Positions 42,301 to 54,351 are shown, numbered from the stretch's first letter. The stretch: DNA of 64,000 nucleotides from Pachyseris speciosa (GCA_016490735.1 JAEMWC010000279.1:395001-459000); one strand, 5' to 3'. The notes: generated by a model from the letters alone, not told the origin. Program-made: numbers and translations.

Positions 42301-44402
42301 TTTACCATATTTGACCTCAATCACTGTCCTTTAAGAGCAATGGACGAGAAGAAATATCAATATACCCACAATCACTTTACGCTGAATAACCCGTTATATG
42401 TATTTAAGTAAAAAAATTTCATGTTCTTTGTTTCGCAGGCTAAGGAGTTGAGTTAAACACGAAGACGCGCTATAAAAGGCAAAGGTCAACCCCTGTTTCA
42501 TTTGCATTTAGTTTTCCTGTCACCGTTGTGTGATGGCGTAAGCAAACCATTCGAAACGCTCAAACATTGGCACGGCAATTTCAGAACATACAAACCTCCA
42601 CATATTCTTCCATGGCAATAAAAGTCACTGAGGAACTAGAAAACAAGAAAGACACAAAATACTACAAACTTCTTGCTCAGAAGCGGTCTTTTATTGCACA
42701 ATTTTTCACGGAGTTCTGTATGGATTACTGATCTATTTATATATATCAACTCCGCTGATGCGTGGGATATATTTATTTTTAAGTCAAGTTATATTTCGAA
42801 AGTATTCTAATATTGTGTTTGCTTGAAAGTTCGTGTTTTCTGATATGGCGTGAATAAACGATATTCCGAAATTCACAACAGCAAACTTCGCAAACACGTG
42901 AAAACATCTCTGGAAGTTTTCAATAAATTGCTTTTGGGAGCTTTTGTCAACTTGTTTGGTTCATTTGCATTTAATAAGTTTTACAGTTGGAAGTTTCTTA
43001 GTAAAGCTAAAAGAAGAAGCTGTTTTCATTGTCTATTTTACAGCTTTAAAGAAAATTACTGAAAGCGGACATGGCCCAACTGAACTGCTCTTATTCGTGT
43101 TGTCATGATTTTACATCGGCAGCAGTTTAAATAAAACGTCTCATGACCGATATAATACTTGTCGACAAAATTGTAACTGAACTGACTTAATTTAATTGCA
43201 AAACTAGTTGGCATTTTTGCTGACATTTTTGTTACAAACGGTATGATAGGAAAAGCTTTATTGATTCTCTTCACGATGTGAGCTCGATATCACGTGAAGG
43301 AATTTAGCTGGCGTGGAATCTTTAATGAGCTTGCAATGGCGTGCATATTTTGATACCTGGAGTAGTACCGGTACTTCACGGTATCTTGGCAAGGCCGAGG
43401 TGCTTTCCTTGAAATTGAGAGGCTTAGTTGAAAGGGAATCCAGTTAAAAGAAACACAATCTAGGCAGAAAGTGATGTTATACATCCCTTCTTTATTTTTA
43501 CTATAGAACACGCGACTGTGTAACAAAACATTTTTTTAAATATTCCAGTTGCGCTTTTGTTAGCAAAAAGGTCACTGGAAGAGCAGAGAGTAAAGGCTAG
43601 TGCATTCCTCAAGGATTAATGTATAGGGCTCGATAAAACTGAAGCTCCTAGTTTAAGCTAAACAAATTGTGTTTCAACGCTAATTACTTACTCTTAAAGA
43701 AGTAATTAACCACAGTAAATTCCAAAAACATCAAGGTAGCATTTCGATCGTGTAATCTCGCAGAAGACCAAGCAGAACTATTTTTTAAACCGTCCGAGGT
43801 AATCCAAGCCGACAGTTATTAAAAGCGATAAAAACGTGCACACCGAGTTAGCACACAAGACTTTGATAAAGTTTGCGGACATTTTCTCCAAGTACGAATA
43901 ACATTCATGAATGTTTAGTCGGTTTTGCCTCGTAGAAGAAGTTTATGAATATGTAGGAAAAATATGAAATTTCAGAATGTGCAGAATATTACTGAAATAT
44001 TCATAGTTGCTGAACCGAAAAGAGTGATTGCTTCAAATAAACCCACTTTTCTCTTGCTCAGTTGATTTTGCATTTGTCGGAGGACTCTTGAACAAATTTC
44101 AAATAGAGTTCTGTTATCTTACATAACCACTGCTTAAAATGAACAAAAGCATCCTTTATTTAGCAGTAAACGAAAGCTTTCATAACAGCCGCGCCCAGAA
44201 GTCCACGTGGGTGTAAATTATAACTATATTATTTTTTACTTTGGTGTGTTTTAAAACGCATCCTGAAACTTAGCGCAGTTTAGCCGAAGCGAAGAACCAA
44301 ATCTTTCTCTGAATGGATAGTTCGGTTTTCTATTTTGAGGGACTTTCAGTAAAAACACACACAAACAAAGCCTCGCGTGTGTCTTTAATTAAATTCACTT
44401 AC
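42301..44402. other. no gene recognised
   Basis: AT-rich. I looked for exons with splice sites on both strands and found none convincing. Several open frames of 60-80 codons lack domains. Confidence 0.4.
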
Positions 44403-44456
44403 CGTTGATCTATAAAAACTCAAGTGCAAGAGAAGGAGCAGCATTTTCCCTGCCAT
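44403..44456 (-). CDS. signal-peptide first exon 5
   Basis: MAGKMLLLLLHLSFYRST, then donor GTAAGT, phase 0. Classic signal peptide layout: short basic n-region, poly-leucine core. Sequence around it is not obviously a copy of units 1 and 2, so it is older or independent. Confidence 0.6.
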
Positions 44457-44970
44457 TTTGATCACTCCTGCGCTAACTTCTGGGTCCTCTTCAGCTTTTC
44501 AAACCTGAATTGATAACCGGTTTCGAAGTCGGCGGGCTACAGGTAATTTAGTATGCGTTCCAGAGGAATCACGATTCCAGAACTGATCAATTGTCATTTG
44601 ATTGACGTTTGAAGTACTTGCCGAGGCTGGAATCTGCTGAGTTTGCATTTTTATTATTTGCGTGACAATTGCTTTTCTATCAGATATCATGTATCAAATG
44701 ATTGAGAATTCTTATAACTCTGTAGTGCTCCGTTGAATACAAATTTTCCAACGTAACTAAAAAGTTGACGGGTATTCGATCGCATACAGTTGAAGATTTT
44801 ATTCACAAGCAAGTCTCACTTTCACTTATAATAAAAGTATAATAATTACAACTCAATACCCCGCTGTTTACGTGTCGTGATATGCTCGCCTTCTGTTTAT
44901 CTGCGGTTCCAAAACCATAGAAGTACGTTTTGATTACCGACTTTATTGGCACTATTCTAAAAACATCCAT

Positions 44971-45304
44971 CATAAACTGCAGACTTGTTTTCTTATTTTC
45001 TTCGTCGCCTGAGGGTATTGAACTAGGAACTAGGAACGCACGCATTTGCACAGAGTAAAGGCGCTTTTCATTTTGTTAAACCTTTATGCAGGGTGAAGTC
45101 AGCTGTGAAGTGGCGATTTTACACTGAAATAACTCTTCATAAACTGCAGACTTGTTTTGTTATTTTCTTCGTCGCCTGAGGGTAGTGAACTAGGAACTAG
45201 GAACGCACGCATTTGCACAGAGAAAAGGCGCTTTTCATTTTGTTAAACCTTTATGCAGGGTGAAGTCAGCTGTGAAGTGGCGATTTTGCACTGAAATAAC
45301 TCTG
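44971..45304. repeat. 167-bp tandem duplication
   Basis: Two head-to-tail copies starting at 44971 and 45138, differing at only a few positions, so recent. It lies between signal-peptide exons 5 and 6. Confidence 0.93.
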
Positions 45305-45709
45305 AAAAAAGCCCGTGAAGAGCATAAAATGCTACGTAAATCAGCTCTCATCTCCCAATTGCGTAAAATTAATTGTTTTGATTTCCTGCTCACTGGCAAA
45401 CGTTGTCAATCATGTTTTTTACCGCGTTACCGTGAATTAATTAACTGGGTTACTTGGAACGGTCACATACTAGTTCAATTTTGTTGCCTCTTTGGATTTC
45501 ACAACACGATGGCGGCTAGCCTGGGATAAATTTCTACGAAATTTTCCTTCATTCACGCTTTATCCCATAATTCTCTCCCAGAATATGATTGAACACGTGG
45601 GTCTGTATTGGCCGCAATGGGCTAGTTGTCGAGGGCGTTGCGACGTACACAGCACGCAGCGCGTAAGCCTTTCATTTCAACATGACGTGACGCTGTGGCA
45701 TTAACTTAC

Positions 45710-45760
45710 CCTTACGGTGCCAATGAAAATCACAGACAACAGCATAATCCCCCTAAACAT
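45710..45760 (-). CDS. signal-peptide first exon 6
   Basis: MFRGIMLLSVIFIGTVR, then donor GTAAGT, phase 0. Basic n-region and hydrophobic core. It is the most distal member of the array. Confidence 0.55.
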
Positions 45761-45903
45761 TTTGACTTTTTGTTGCCGTTTGATGAACTATGCCCTTATG
45801 GTGTACTCTTCACCAAGTATAAGTCAGCGAGCACATTAAGATGGAATATACGCAATAGTTTGTGAAACACGTGCACGCGTATGTTATCTAATGGACTTTG
45901 AAC

Positions 45904-46853
45904 GGCATATACTAAAACCAGGAACATCGCAACAGCCGAAAAACCCCGGAACACCGAATTTGACGGTGTTGTTTTGTTTTCCCATTACAGACCATGTAAA
46001 AAATAAAATGTAAATGTAATTTGTTTACCCACGTAACACGAAAGAGCTTAGAAGAAGGTGCTAAAAATATAGAAAAAAAGTAAAAAGAAAGACAGAAAGA
46101 AAGAACGAATAAATAAAAAAAATAAAGAAATAAGTAAATAAAGAAATAAAGAAATAAGCAGGTAAAGAGGTAAAGAAACAAACAAACAAAGAAACTAAGA
46201 GGAAGCCCCCCCCCCTCCCCCCCCAATCTCAGACGCAAAATTCCACTCCCGTAGAAGGAAGTTGTAGCTTTTAAAGAAATATTTAACTTTTTTCAAATAC
46301 AGGCCCCTATTGTTAGGCTTTTAAAGAAGCAAAGGGAACGTTGAACAAATTAACAAGATAAACAGATTTCAGCGGTTATACACCCAAATGGCCATCATGT
46401 ATTTCGGGTATTCACGCGACCATTTGAAAATTTCTTGAGACTATAATCACATAGGGGGAGCTGGAGTGGTGGAATGGCACTCGCCTCTCACCAATGGGAC
46501 CGATGACCCGGGTTCGCTCCCCAGACCCGCCGTCATATGAAGGTAGAGTTTGTTGTTTGTTTTTCTCCGGGTTCTCCGGTTTTCCTCCCTCCACAAAAAC
46601 CAACACTTCTAAATAAACTCCATGGGCTCCTGTAAATTCTAATTCGATCTCACACACGTAAACTTTATAACGAGCTCTAAGCTCTTTCGTTATACCTGGG
46701 TAAACAAATTACATTTACATTTTATTTTTTTTACATGGTCTGTAATGGGAAAACAAAACAACACCGTCAAATTCGGTGTTCCGGGGTGTTCCGGTGTTCC
46801 GGTGTTCCGGTGTTCCAGGGTGTGTTCCAGTGTTCCTGATTTTAGTACATGCC
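45904..46853. mobile_element. 950-bp TIR element with minisatellite arms
   Basis: GGCATATACTAAAACCAGGAA at the left faces GGCATGTACTAAAATCAGGAA (reverse complement) at the right; inverted homology continues through GGTGTTGTTTTGTTTTCCC for about 130 bp. Flanks CTTTGAAC and CTTTGGAAC may be an imperfect 8-bp target duplication (hAT-like). The right arm contains five GGTGTTCC units where the left has fewer. A purine-rich AAAGAAATA tract (46070-46200), poly-C (46205-46225) and a SINE fill the interior. Confidence 0.8.
46450..46640 (+). mobile_element. tRNA-derived SINE
   Basis: The head, GGAGTGGTGGAATGGCACTC and then GGGTTCGCTCCCCAGACCC, has an A-box-like and a B-box-like (GGTTCGCTCC) pol III promoter about 45 bp apart, as in a tRNA. 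A conserved-looking body (TCTCCGGGTTCTCCGG, CTCCCTCCACAAAAACCAAC) follows. It is inserted inside the TIR element. Confidence 0.65.
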
Positions 46854-48365
46854 CTTTGGAACTGGCGAAAAATAAATTCCCTGTGAGTGTGAAATAATTT
46901 GCATTCGTTAATAGAGGGAACAAGACCTGGCCTGTCATCTTGGCTTTATGGAAATAAATGAGTTGGTAGTTTAAAAAACTTGACTTATGTACAGGCAAAA
47001 ATGCGAGCAGTTTTAGAGAGTTCAGCCCTTTATCTCTTGTAAGACGCTGGAGAAATGAACTTGGAAAATTCATGGTAATCTCAGTTTAAATAATGAAAAC
47101 ACACAGCTTATCCGTGACATACTATTCCTGATCTCAAACTATTTGTTAGCAGCTTTTAGAGTATTAGCTCTGTAAAAGCATATTATTATAAAGGAAATTT
47201 GCCACGAGCTTAGCTGGTGAGAATATAAAACACATTTTTTGACTGACAAATAACACCAGCCAGCCAGTATGTATGTATGATACTTCCGTTGCTATTATTA
47301 TATTGGCCTTGTTTTGTTGACGCCTGGGTGGAAACGAACACAAATTGGGAACCTGCGGTGAGAACAGACTGCCAAATCGGAAGCAATTTCCATTTCGGTG
47401 AATGACGTGATAACTCCCATTATTTACTTCTCCTGTGTGTTCGCTAAAGTAACGGTGGATATAGCTGCTTCTTTTCATGTGCGACTTGGTGAATCCAGTA
47501 CTGAAAAGGTCAGTCAAATATAAACTAAATCACTAAACAGAATGAGGTCACGTGATTCGAAGAGAGTAGGGGAAAGAACGACATCGCATATACAAAGGGA
47601 ATTGTAATTAGCATTTTAAAGAGTTGTAGTGGGTGGAGAACCGGCACATTCGATCGGTGTGTCTCCATTTATACGCAGGGTTGACTGAACTGGACTTATG
47701 AAACGCTTATTTGTCGGATAGTACAAGATATAATCAATTGGCAAATGTTCAGGAAGTCAAACTAATTAGCGTACAAGTTGTAAGCACCATGCAGCAAATA
47801 TATACTTTGTTTACACTTTGTTTCCCGTGCGACAATTCCGGCTATGACAAGACAATAGCATATCATGCAGAGATGTATATGTACGTCATTTACCCTAAAA
47901 ATAGGCCAGAAAGGTAACTTTCACAATTAGCCTGGGCTGAAATTGTTCTCGAATTTAAAGTTCACGAGTTTGATAAAGGAAAACGACATCACATTGAAAA
48001 CTGGGAAGTGACGGTAACAACAACAATTCACAAGATTTAACTAACCGCTTAATTGCCACACATCTTGGCAGACGTTACATATCTTCTCAAGTCAGTTTAT
48101 AATATTTCGCCAGGAAGGCGTCATTTTGGTTCAACTTTCTTTTGTTTTTCCTCATTATACTTTTATAAGGATTTAAATTTTCTCTTTCACGTAGAATCTT
48201 TAAAATCATCAAGAGTCCAGGGTCTACGGTCCAGAGTTTGAGTCCTGAGTCCGGAATCTAGAGTCCAGAGTCCAGAGTCCATTCTACTCATGTGACTAGC
48301 GACCTCACTAGCTCGTGACAATTAACATTACATATATTTCTCTAGTTGGCGACTTGGTTTCAGGG
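46854..48365. other. no gene recognised
   Basis: Open frames at 47164-47517 and others lack recognisable domains and splice context. GAGTCCAGAGTCCAG-type short repeats occur at 48205-48285. Confidence 0.4.
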
Positions 48366-48959
48366 GGGTTTACCTAAAACATGGAATCGGGAATACGAAT
48401 ATGAAATCCGGAATACGGAATGTAAAGAAGTTTGGTAGAAAATTTTGACAAAGGTTGAAGTCACTTGGGTAATAATATGGTCAACAAATTATATGATGAC
48501 TTAGCCTGAGTTTTGCAGCAACCAAGCCCATGAAGTTTATTCTAGGGCAGCATTTTAATACTTTGGTTTTGGTTTTAATAAACCGCCTGATTCCTTTAAA
48601 GCACACAGCTTTCAATCACACCACAACGATACTAATTAATGTTTTGTGCATTTTGAACATTTTAAATTCAAATCATTTTAATTAAAAGCACCTTTTCTTA
48701 TTCTTTTGATCGATGAATAGTGTTATGCCTGTCCACAAGTTGACGGCAATTTTTTGAACAACTTTCGATTTTCGATCAACCTTTTTTGATTTCGAGCAAC
48801 TTTTTTTCCGTTTTCAATGTTTTGTTATTGATTTCAGCTAGATCTTTATAAAACAAGAGCTATTTTTTGCTTATTATTTTAAACGCTTCGTGACCAAAAA
48901 GCAGAGAAAAATCACTTTGCATATCTTGACTTAATTGCGCGAGGGAACGCTTACGCCCA

Positions 48960-49449
48960 GTCCCAGACTAAGACTTCAGTCCTGTCACCTACCTCCTCCT
49001 GTAAGACATCTATCGTCTTCATGGTCAGTGCTTATAGCTTAAGATCTTCGATTGCACCTGTCCTTTCTATTCCGAGAGAGTCGGGAACTTTTCAGCACTC
49101 GGCAGCAACTACTTCTAATAAGCTCCCTGCAGCTATTAGAAACATAACTGAGTATAACTCCTTTTGTCGTAGTGTGAAGGGACATTTTTCGTGTGGGGAA
49201 CTTTAAGCAGTGACACAATTATAAATTGTACATATACTATTCTTAATTTTTTTATTTTTATATATTTATTATTTTTATTATTATTATTATTTATTATTTT
49301 TAGGCAATTTTTTGTTATCAATTATCACTGTAAATATTAACTACTTAGCGTTCTCAGTTTTTCCTAGGTTTGTTTTAATTGTAATTAACTTTAGTTAGAT
49401 ATTAACGGATGAAGAGCCACCTAATGGAAATGTTGTTAATAAAATCATG

Positions 49450-49495
<46 letters not shown>

Positions 49496-49496
49496 G
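48960..49496 (+). mobile_element. truncated LINE 3' end with (ATT)n tail
   Basis: The frame at 49021-49206 reads SAYSLRSSIAPVLS, ESGTFQHSAATTSNKLPAAI and RNITEYNSFCRSVKGHF, the typical C-terminus of a CR1/L2-like RT polyprotein, then a 3' UTR (GAAGAGCCACCTAATGG, AATAAAATCATG) and about 15 ATT units. It inserted into the transposon at 48366. Confidence 0.75.
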
Positions 49497-49525
49497 GTTT
49501 TTTAACCCTCTTATTAATTATTAAT

Positions 49526-49765
49526 TCCAGTTTCTAGATTCCGGATTCCGGATTCCGGATTCCGGATTCGCATTCCAGATTAAGGGTTTCAGATTCCGGA
49601 TTCTGTATTCCGGATTCCGGATTCCGGATTCCGCATTCCAGATTCCACATTCCGGATTCCGGATTCCGGATTCCGGATTCTGGATTCTGGATTCCGGATT
49701 CAGGATTCAGGATTCCGCATTCCGGATTCCGGATTCCAGATTCCGGATTCCGGATTCCATATTTT
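49526..49765. repeat. ATTCCGG heptamer minisatellite
   Basis: About 30 units of GGATTCC/ATTCCGG with variants (ATTCTGG, ATTCAGG, ATTCCAG). Minus strand gives a spurious NPESGIR repeat protein. Confidence 0.95.
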
Positions 49766-49784
49766 AGGTAAACCCGTTTCAGGG

Positions 49785-50475
49785 TACCCTTTGCAGAGCG
49801 CATACACCGGCGTAATGTGCAGACGTACTCTGGGAAGCACAACTGAAGAAATGTGTCGCGGGTGCAATTGCTATTTTCCTCTCTTAGAAGCGGTTTTTCG
49901 TCACGCAAAAGAAAATTTCAAACATACTTCGCTACATAAAATCTCAGAAGCAGAGACGCCATCGTCCGATAGAAATACAGGATGAATATGAAGAGAAACT
50001 TCCAGGTTAGCATTTTAAATTTCTGTAAACAATCAAGTGAACTTGTTACTATAGCGTTAATTAAAGTACTTTCTTGGCCCGAAAGAATACAAACGACGGT
50101 GTTTCTGAACGATTTAGGGTGTCACGAACAAAAGATCGCTAATGAGGCGAATAGCTTTGAAACTCGTACTGAAGATTCACGGACATGGGACATTTTAGAA
50201 TTTATACTCGCCAAATTTATTCGAGTTTAAAGCTCATACAACAACACTGCTTTCTTTCGCTCTTGTCGCAAACCAACCCGGTGCGTCTCCCATTCCGGGA
50301 GATAATGTCATAAAAAATGCATTGAATTGCCTTTGAGTCTGACACACAATTTACGCCATAACTCCTGCGAGTGGCGAGTGTTATCATCATCCATTACAGT
50401 TCTCAGTGCAGCTTGACAATGTTCATGAAACCTTACATGTTTACAACTTGACAGGACCAACCCAGTGCTCCGAAG
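49785..50475. other. no gene recognised
   Basis: Short open frames only; no domain, exon pair or repeat identified. Confidence 0.4.
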
Positions 50476-53323
50476 TAAGCCTAGATACAAATATCGCGAT
50501 ATTTTTTGAGATATTTAGAAGTTTTTGAGAAATTTAGAAAATGTTGAGAAATTTAGAAAAAAATGTGATATTTAGAGCAATTATCACTAAAAAGATACTT
50601 CATAAGAACAAAAAAAAAGGTTTATATTAAATTTTACGAGTTGCTTTCGTGTTTCCCTGTCTGCACAAGCTATAGTTCAGATTTTGGCAGGTTTAAAATT
50701 GTCCCTTTTCCTTTTATGAGCCAGCGATACTACCAATTCAGCAGATTTATTCTGCAGTACAATAAGATGCACCATATTCAAAGTACCTACCAATTAATTC
50801 GACGCCACGTGGAATCAATCAGTCAACATGGCGGAAGTTATCGAAGTGGAAATTGAACAGGCGAGTGAACAAGAACAAAGAGGAAGAGAAGATGAGGTTG
50901 TTTCAGTTTTGTCACGCCTACGACCGCCTGTTGCAAGTGATTTATCTCGAAAAAGAAAATTGGTAACCAACCCTGGAAAAGGAAACCGAAGATCAAAGTC
51001 AAGTTCGCCCAATTCAGCTGCAGCGAAAAGCGAGCCAAAATCAATCTCAGCTAAAGACAGAGCCAAAGAATTTAAAGATGAGCCATTCACCGCACAGGCA
51101 AACGGGGGACTTTTTTGCCGGCTTGTCGTGAGCTAGTTTCTCTGAAGAAACAGAATATACATGTTCATATTTCAAGCAAAAAACACAAGGAGAACAAAGA
51201 AAAGCGGTTGCTGAACGACAAGAAAGACGACGACATTAGAAAGGCCATTGCAAAGTATGACGATAAAAACCATCCAAAGGGAGAAACGCTTCCTTCTACT
51301 ACAAGATTATTCAGGGTGAAATTTGTTAAAGCGTTCTTGAAGAGTGGTACACCTTTGAGCAGGGCAGAATATTTCAGAGATCTATTTGAGGAGGTGAGAT
51401 ACCCACTTACTTCAAGTTCGAACATGAGACAACTTATTCCTTTCATCCTCGAACAAGAATACGAATGCATTTGCCAAGAAGTGAAGGGAAAAGATGTTGC
51501 CATCATATTTGATGGAACTACGCGAGATGGGGAAGCATTAGTTGTTCTGGTTCGTTTTGTGGAATCATGGACAATAAAGCAGAGGCTTGTGAGATTGAGA
51601 CTTTTAAAAAGTTCTGTAAACGGTGACGAGCTAGCTCGCATAATTATCGAGGTGTTGCACAGAAAAATCAATGTTCAAGAGAACAGTCTTTTAGCAGCGA
51701 TGAGAAACAGAGCTTCTGTTAACACGAAAGCTCTGCAGACGGTGTCTGTGCTTTATCCTTATATGATTGATATTGGATGTATTTCACATTTCCTGAACAA
51801 AGTGGGAGAGAAATGCCACACACCAACACTCAAGCTATTTATGGCAACATGGAATCTCATATTCAGCACCAGTATTAGAGCTAGAAATATTTGGAGAGGC
51901 ATAAGTGGACGGTCAATGCCAAGGTACAATTCCACAAGATGGTGGAGTTATTGGGAGTGTGCAATGGTAGTGCTTCAAGAATGGCAGCATATCAGAACTT
52001 TTCTAACGAGCAATGAAGATTTTGCAAAGACCTCAAGACAACGAGCACTCCAGATATTTGATGTGAACACAAATAAGCTTAAGATTGAGCTAGCGTCAGT
52101 GATGGAAATGGAGGAATTTGTGAAGTCTACATACACCCTTGAAGGTGATGGAACATTGATTTTGATTGCCTATGAGAAGCTTCAAATGCTGCAGGCATTT
52201 ATCAGAGTCCGCAACTTCCCTACTCTTACCGGTGTGGTACAGCAGCTGTTTCCTCTGAATGTTGCAGAACAGCAAAGATGGTACAACTATGGCTTTAGAG
52301 AATGCTTGATGCCAGCTTTTGAACACTATACCAACACATCAGCAAATGATGCCACAGTCTCGCGTTCTATCCAAGTATTCCAAGCTGCTCAGCTTTTTAG
52401 CCCGAAGTTTGTCAAAGTGTCAGAACCAGATGCTGCAACAGTAGATCGAATCAGAGCTGTCCCCTTTCATAGCAACAATGAAGTCATTCAGTCTCTGAAA
52501 GATGAACTGCCAACCTACATTGTGAAGGCATCTCAAATTCCTGATGAATTTGATACTTTGCCAGATTCTTGGCCCTGGTGGAAGTCAGTAGCTCGAGAAC
52601 TACCAGCGTGGTCTTCAGCGATAGAGAAGCTAGTAGTTGTACAGCCATCATCTGCAGCAGCTGAAAGAGCTTTTTCCATGCTTACAACTATGTTTGGTGA
52701 GCAACAACATGATGCGCTGGAAGATTACATTGAAACTTCTTTGATGCTGCGAGTAAATGATCGCTGATATTATTTACATGTAAGTAAGAAGTATGGGGGG
52801 ACTTATGTATTTAAGTTGTTAGACTGATCATTATTATTTTATTAACAACATGCCTAGTTGCACGCAAAACTTTGTTTGAAAAGTTGTTGTTTGAAATACA
52901 TAACGTATAACACTGTCTTTTAAGATGTTGTAATTCAATAAACTCTTTAACTGTTTATTGCTGTGTTCTGGGATCCGTGTTCTGGCAAAGCACTTATGGC
53001 AAATTGCAATATTTAATTAATAAACAGAAATTGGTGATATCGAGTTGCTTAGATGTTTTTATTTACTTATTATACCTTAAAATAAACCAGCCCTGCAATA
53101 TACATCTTTTGCTATTCAAATAATAATGTTTTTTTTTTTCATTTCTTTAATTGATATAAAGCCAAAAATGGGTCAAATTAACATTAGAAAAAAATGATAT
53201 TTCTGAGAAATTTAGAAGATTTTTAAAGAAATTTAGACTAAATTCAAAAGAAATTTAGGAATTTTATGAGAATTTCTAGAAAGAAATTTAGAACATTTTT
53301 TGCGATATTTGTATCTAGGCCTA
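50476..53323 (+). mobile_element. hAT transposon, full length, 8-bp target duplication
   Basis: CTCCGAAG at 50468-50475 and 53324-53331 flanks ends TAAGCCTAGATACAAATATC and the complement of TAGGCCTAGATACAAATATC. Subterminal zones at both ends carry many GAAATTTAGAA repeats. The transposase lies between at 50828-52767. Complete ends, an exact duplication and long frames suggest recent activity. Confidence 0.95.
50828..52767 (+). CDS. hAT-family transposase, one frameshift
   Basis: Two overlapping frames: 50828-51136 (102 residues, ATG start) and 51115-52767 (550 residues). They meet within a zinc-finger-like box: GGLFC in the first, ACRELVSLKK..HISSKKH in the second, at a run of six T, so a one-base indel separates them. 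Downstream motifs are IIFDGTTRDG (first catalytic Asp, near residue 135 of the second frame), IGCISHFLNK, RYNSTRWWSYWE and the C-terminal dimerisation block SSAAAERAFSMLTTM (near 511). It catalyses cut-and-paste movement by binding the terminal repeats. The frameshift probably inactivates this copy unless it is a sequencing error. Confidence 0.93.
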
Positions 53324-53896
53324 CTCCGAAGGGAATGATGAAGATCGTCCTGTTAAACAGTCACTGCCATGAACCATCAAAACTACTAGGGAGCATATAT
53401 ATTGGGGTATGGGTTCAGCCATGATAAAGAAAATACAGCACATTCACTACAAGACGAATAGCCATGGCGAAATGGATATTTACTTCCTGGATTTCCAGTG
53501 ATTTCAAGATTTTTCATTGCTCAGTTTTATATATTGTGCAAATATATTGGTCGTCGATGCAATCTGCTGGTTGTTTGCTACAAATAATGCTTTCACAGTA
53601 TTACATGAATATGTGTATACCTCCGATCTAAAAAATCGTAAGTTTAACTCAATCTACGCTGTAACATGTTCCTTTAACAAAACCAGTTTTGAGCTGTGAG
53701 GTGTTTTTAATGTGAAAATAAAAGTAGCTTTAAATACTTTGATTTTGCAATAGGTTCTTTGAACCGATGCCTCACTAAAATGGAGTGATTTGAAAACGGG
53801 GCCCCAAAGGTCCGAAAAACCTGCACGGATTCAGACGTGGCTGGATGAGCTTGCCTTAGACGGTTCAGATTGACAATAATTGTCTCGAAAGCTTAA

Positions 53897-54351
53897 GGTA
53901 CTTACGTATTTCAGGCGATTAAACATCCCCTTGTATAAGTCGAGTACCGGACAGAGAACATTCCACTACCGTATGGTGCACATTTGGAACAATCTAGACA
54001 GTACTCTTAAAACTGCAAAATCGATTTCTACTTTTAAATTTTATCTGAAAAATAAATTTATTACTGACTTTTTAAATAGCACGTTATGATAGTATTTTAG
54101 TATCTTACTAGTGTCTTATTTTATTATAATTTTAACTTAAAAATATGCATATTGTATAGTACGTAGTGAGAATATTTATTATACGATTAATTCTTAAATA
54201 GGTATGTTTATATTGCTTTTGTTCACCGTATTTTTTTTTTCTTTTTAATCGAATTGTTAACTACTTCTCTTATCTTAATTAGTTTTTAGTCGCATTGTCA
54301 CTGAAAAGCCCCACCAGGGGAGTGTCAATAAACTATTGTATTGTATTGTAC
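53897..54351 (+). mobile_element. truncated LINE 3' end, absent from copy A
   Basis: The sequence reads IPLYKSSTGQRTFHYRMVHI, WNNLDSTLKTAKSISTF and KFYLKNKFITDFLN, the C-terminus of an RT polyprotein, then a 3' UTR with CCCCACCAGGGGAGTGTC and a (TATTG)n tail. Copy A at 1640-1660 has the uninterrupted sequence. No long target duplication is evident. Confidence 0.85.

Larger units (their letters stand above)
48366..49775. mobile_element. GGAAT-rich TIR transposon with 9-bp target duplication, second copy type
   Basis: GTTTCAGGG at 48357-48365 and 49776-49784 flanks ends GGGTTTACCTAAAA and its complement. As in the element at 20338, the TIR is followed by GGAAT-type repeats: a few units at the left, a 230-bp ATTCCGG array at the right. 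Inside sits a truncated LINE (about 48960-49496). No transposase is seen. Confidence 0.88.

Noticed and set aside
35150..45800. Idea that each signal exon starts its own complete receptor gene
   Set aside because: No cysteine-rich or membrane exons were found between the signal exons on the minus strand, so separate intact genes are not supported.
45912..46238. Phe/Leu-rich membrane-like frame on the minus strand
   Set aside because: It is an artefact of the AAAGAAATA simple repeat.
46455..46530. Possible functional tRNA gene
   Set aside because: A and B boxes are present but arms do not pair as a tRNA and the sequence continues into a SINE body, so it is annotated as a SINE.
47164..47517. 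117-residue minus-strand open frame
   Set aside because: No domain, no splice partner and no signal peptide or helix pattern; length alone is not convincing in 64 kb of AT-rich DNA.
49534..49908. Minus-strand repeat protein with NPESGIR units
   Set aside because: It is a translation of the ATTCCGG minisatellite.
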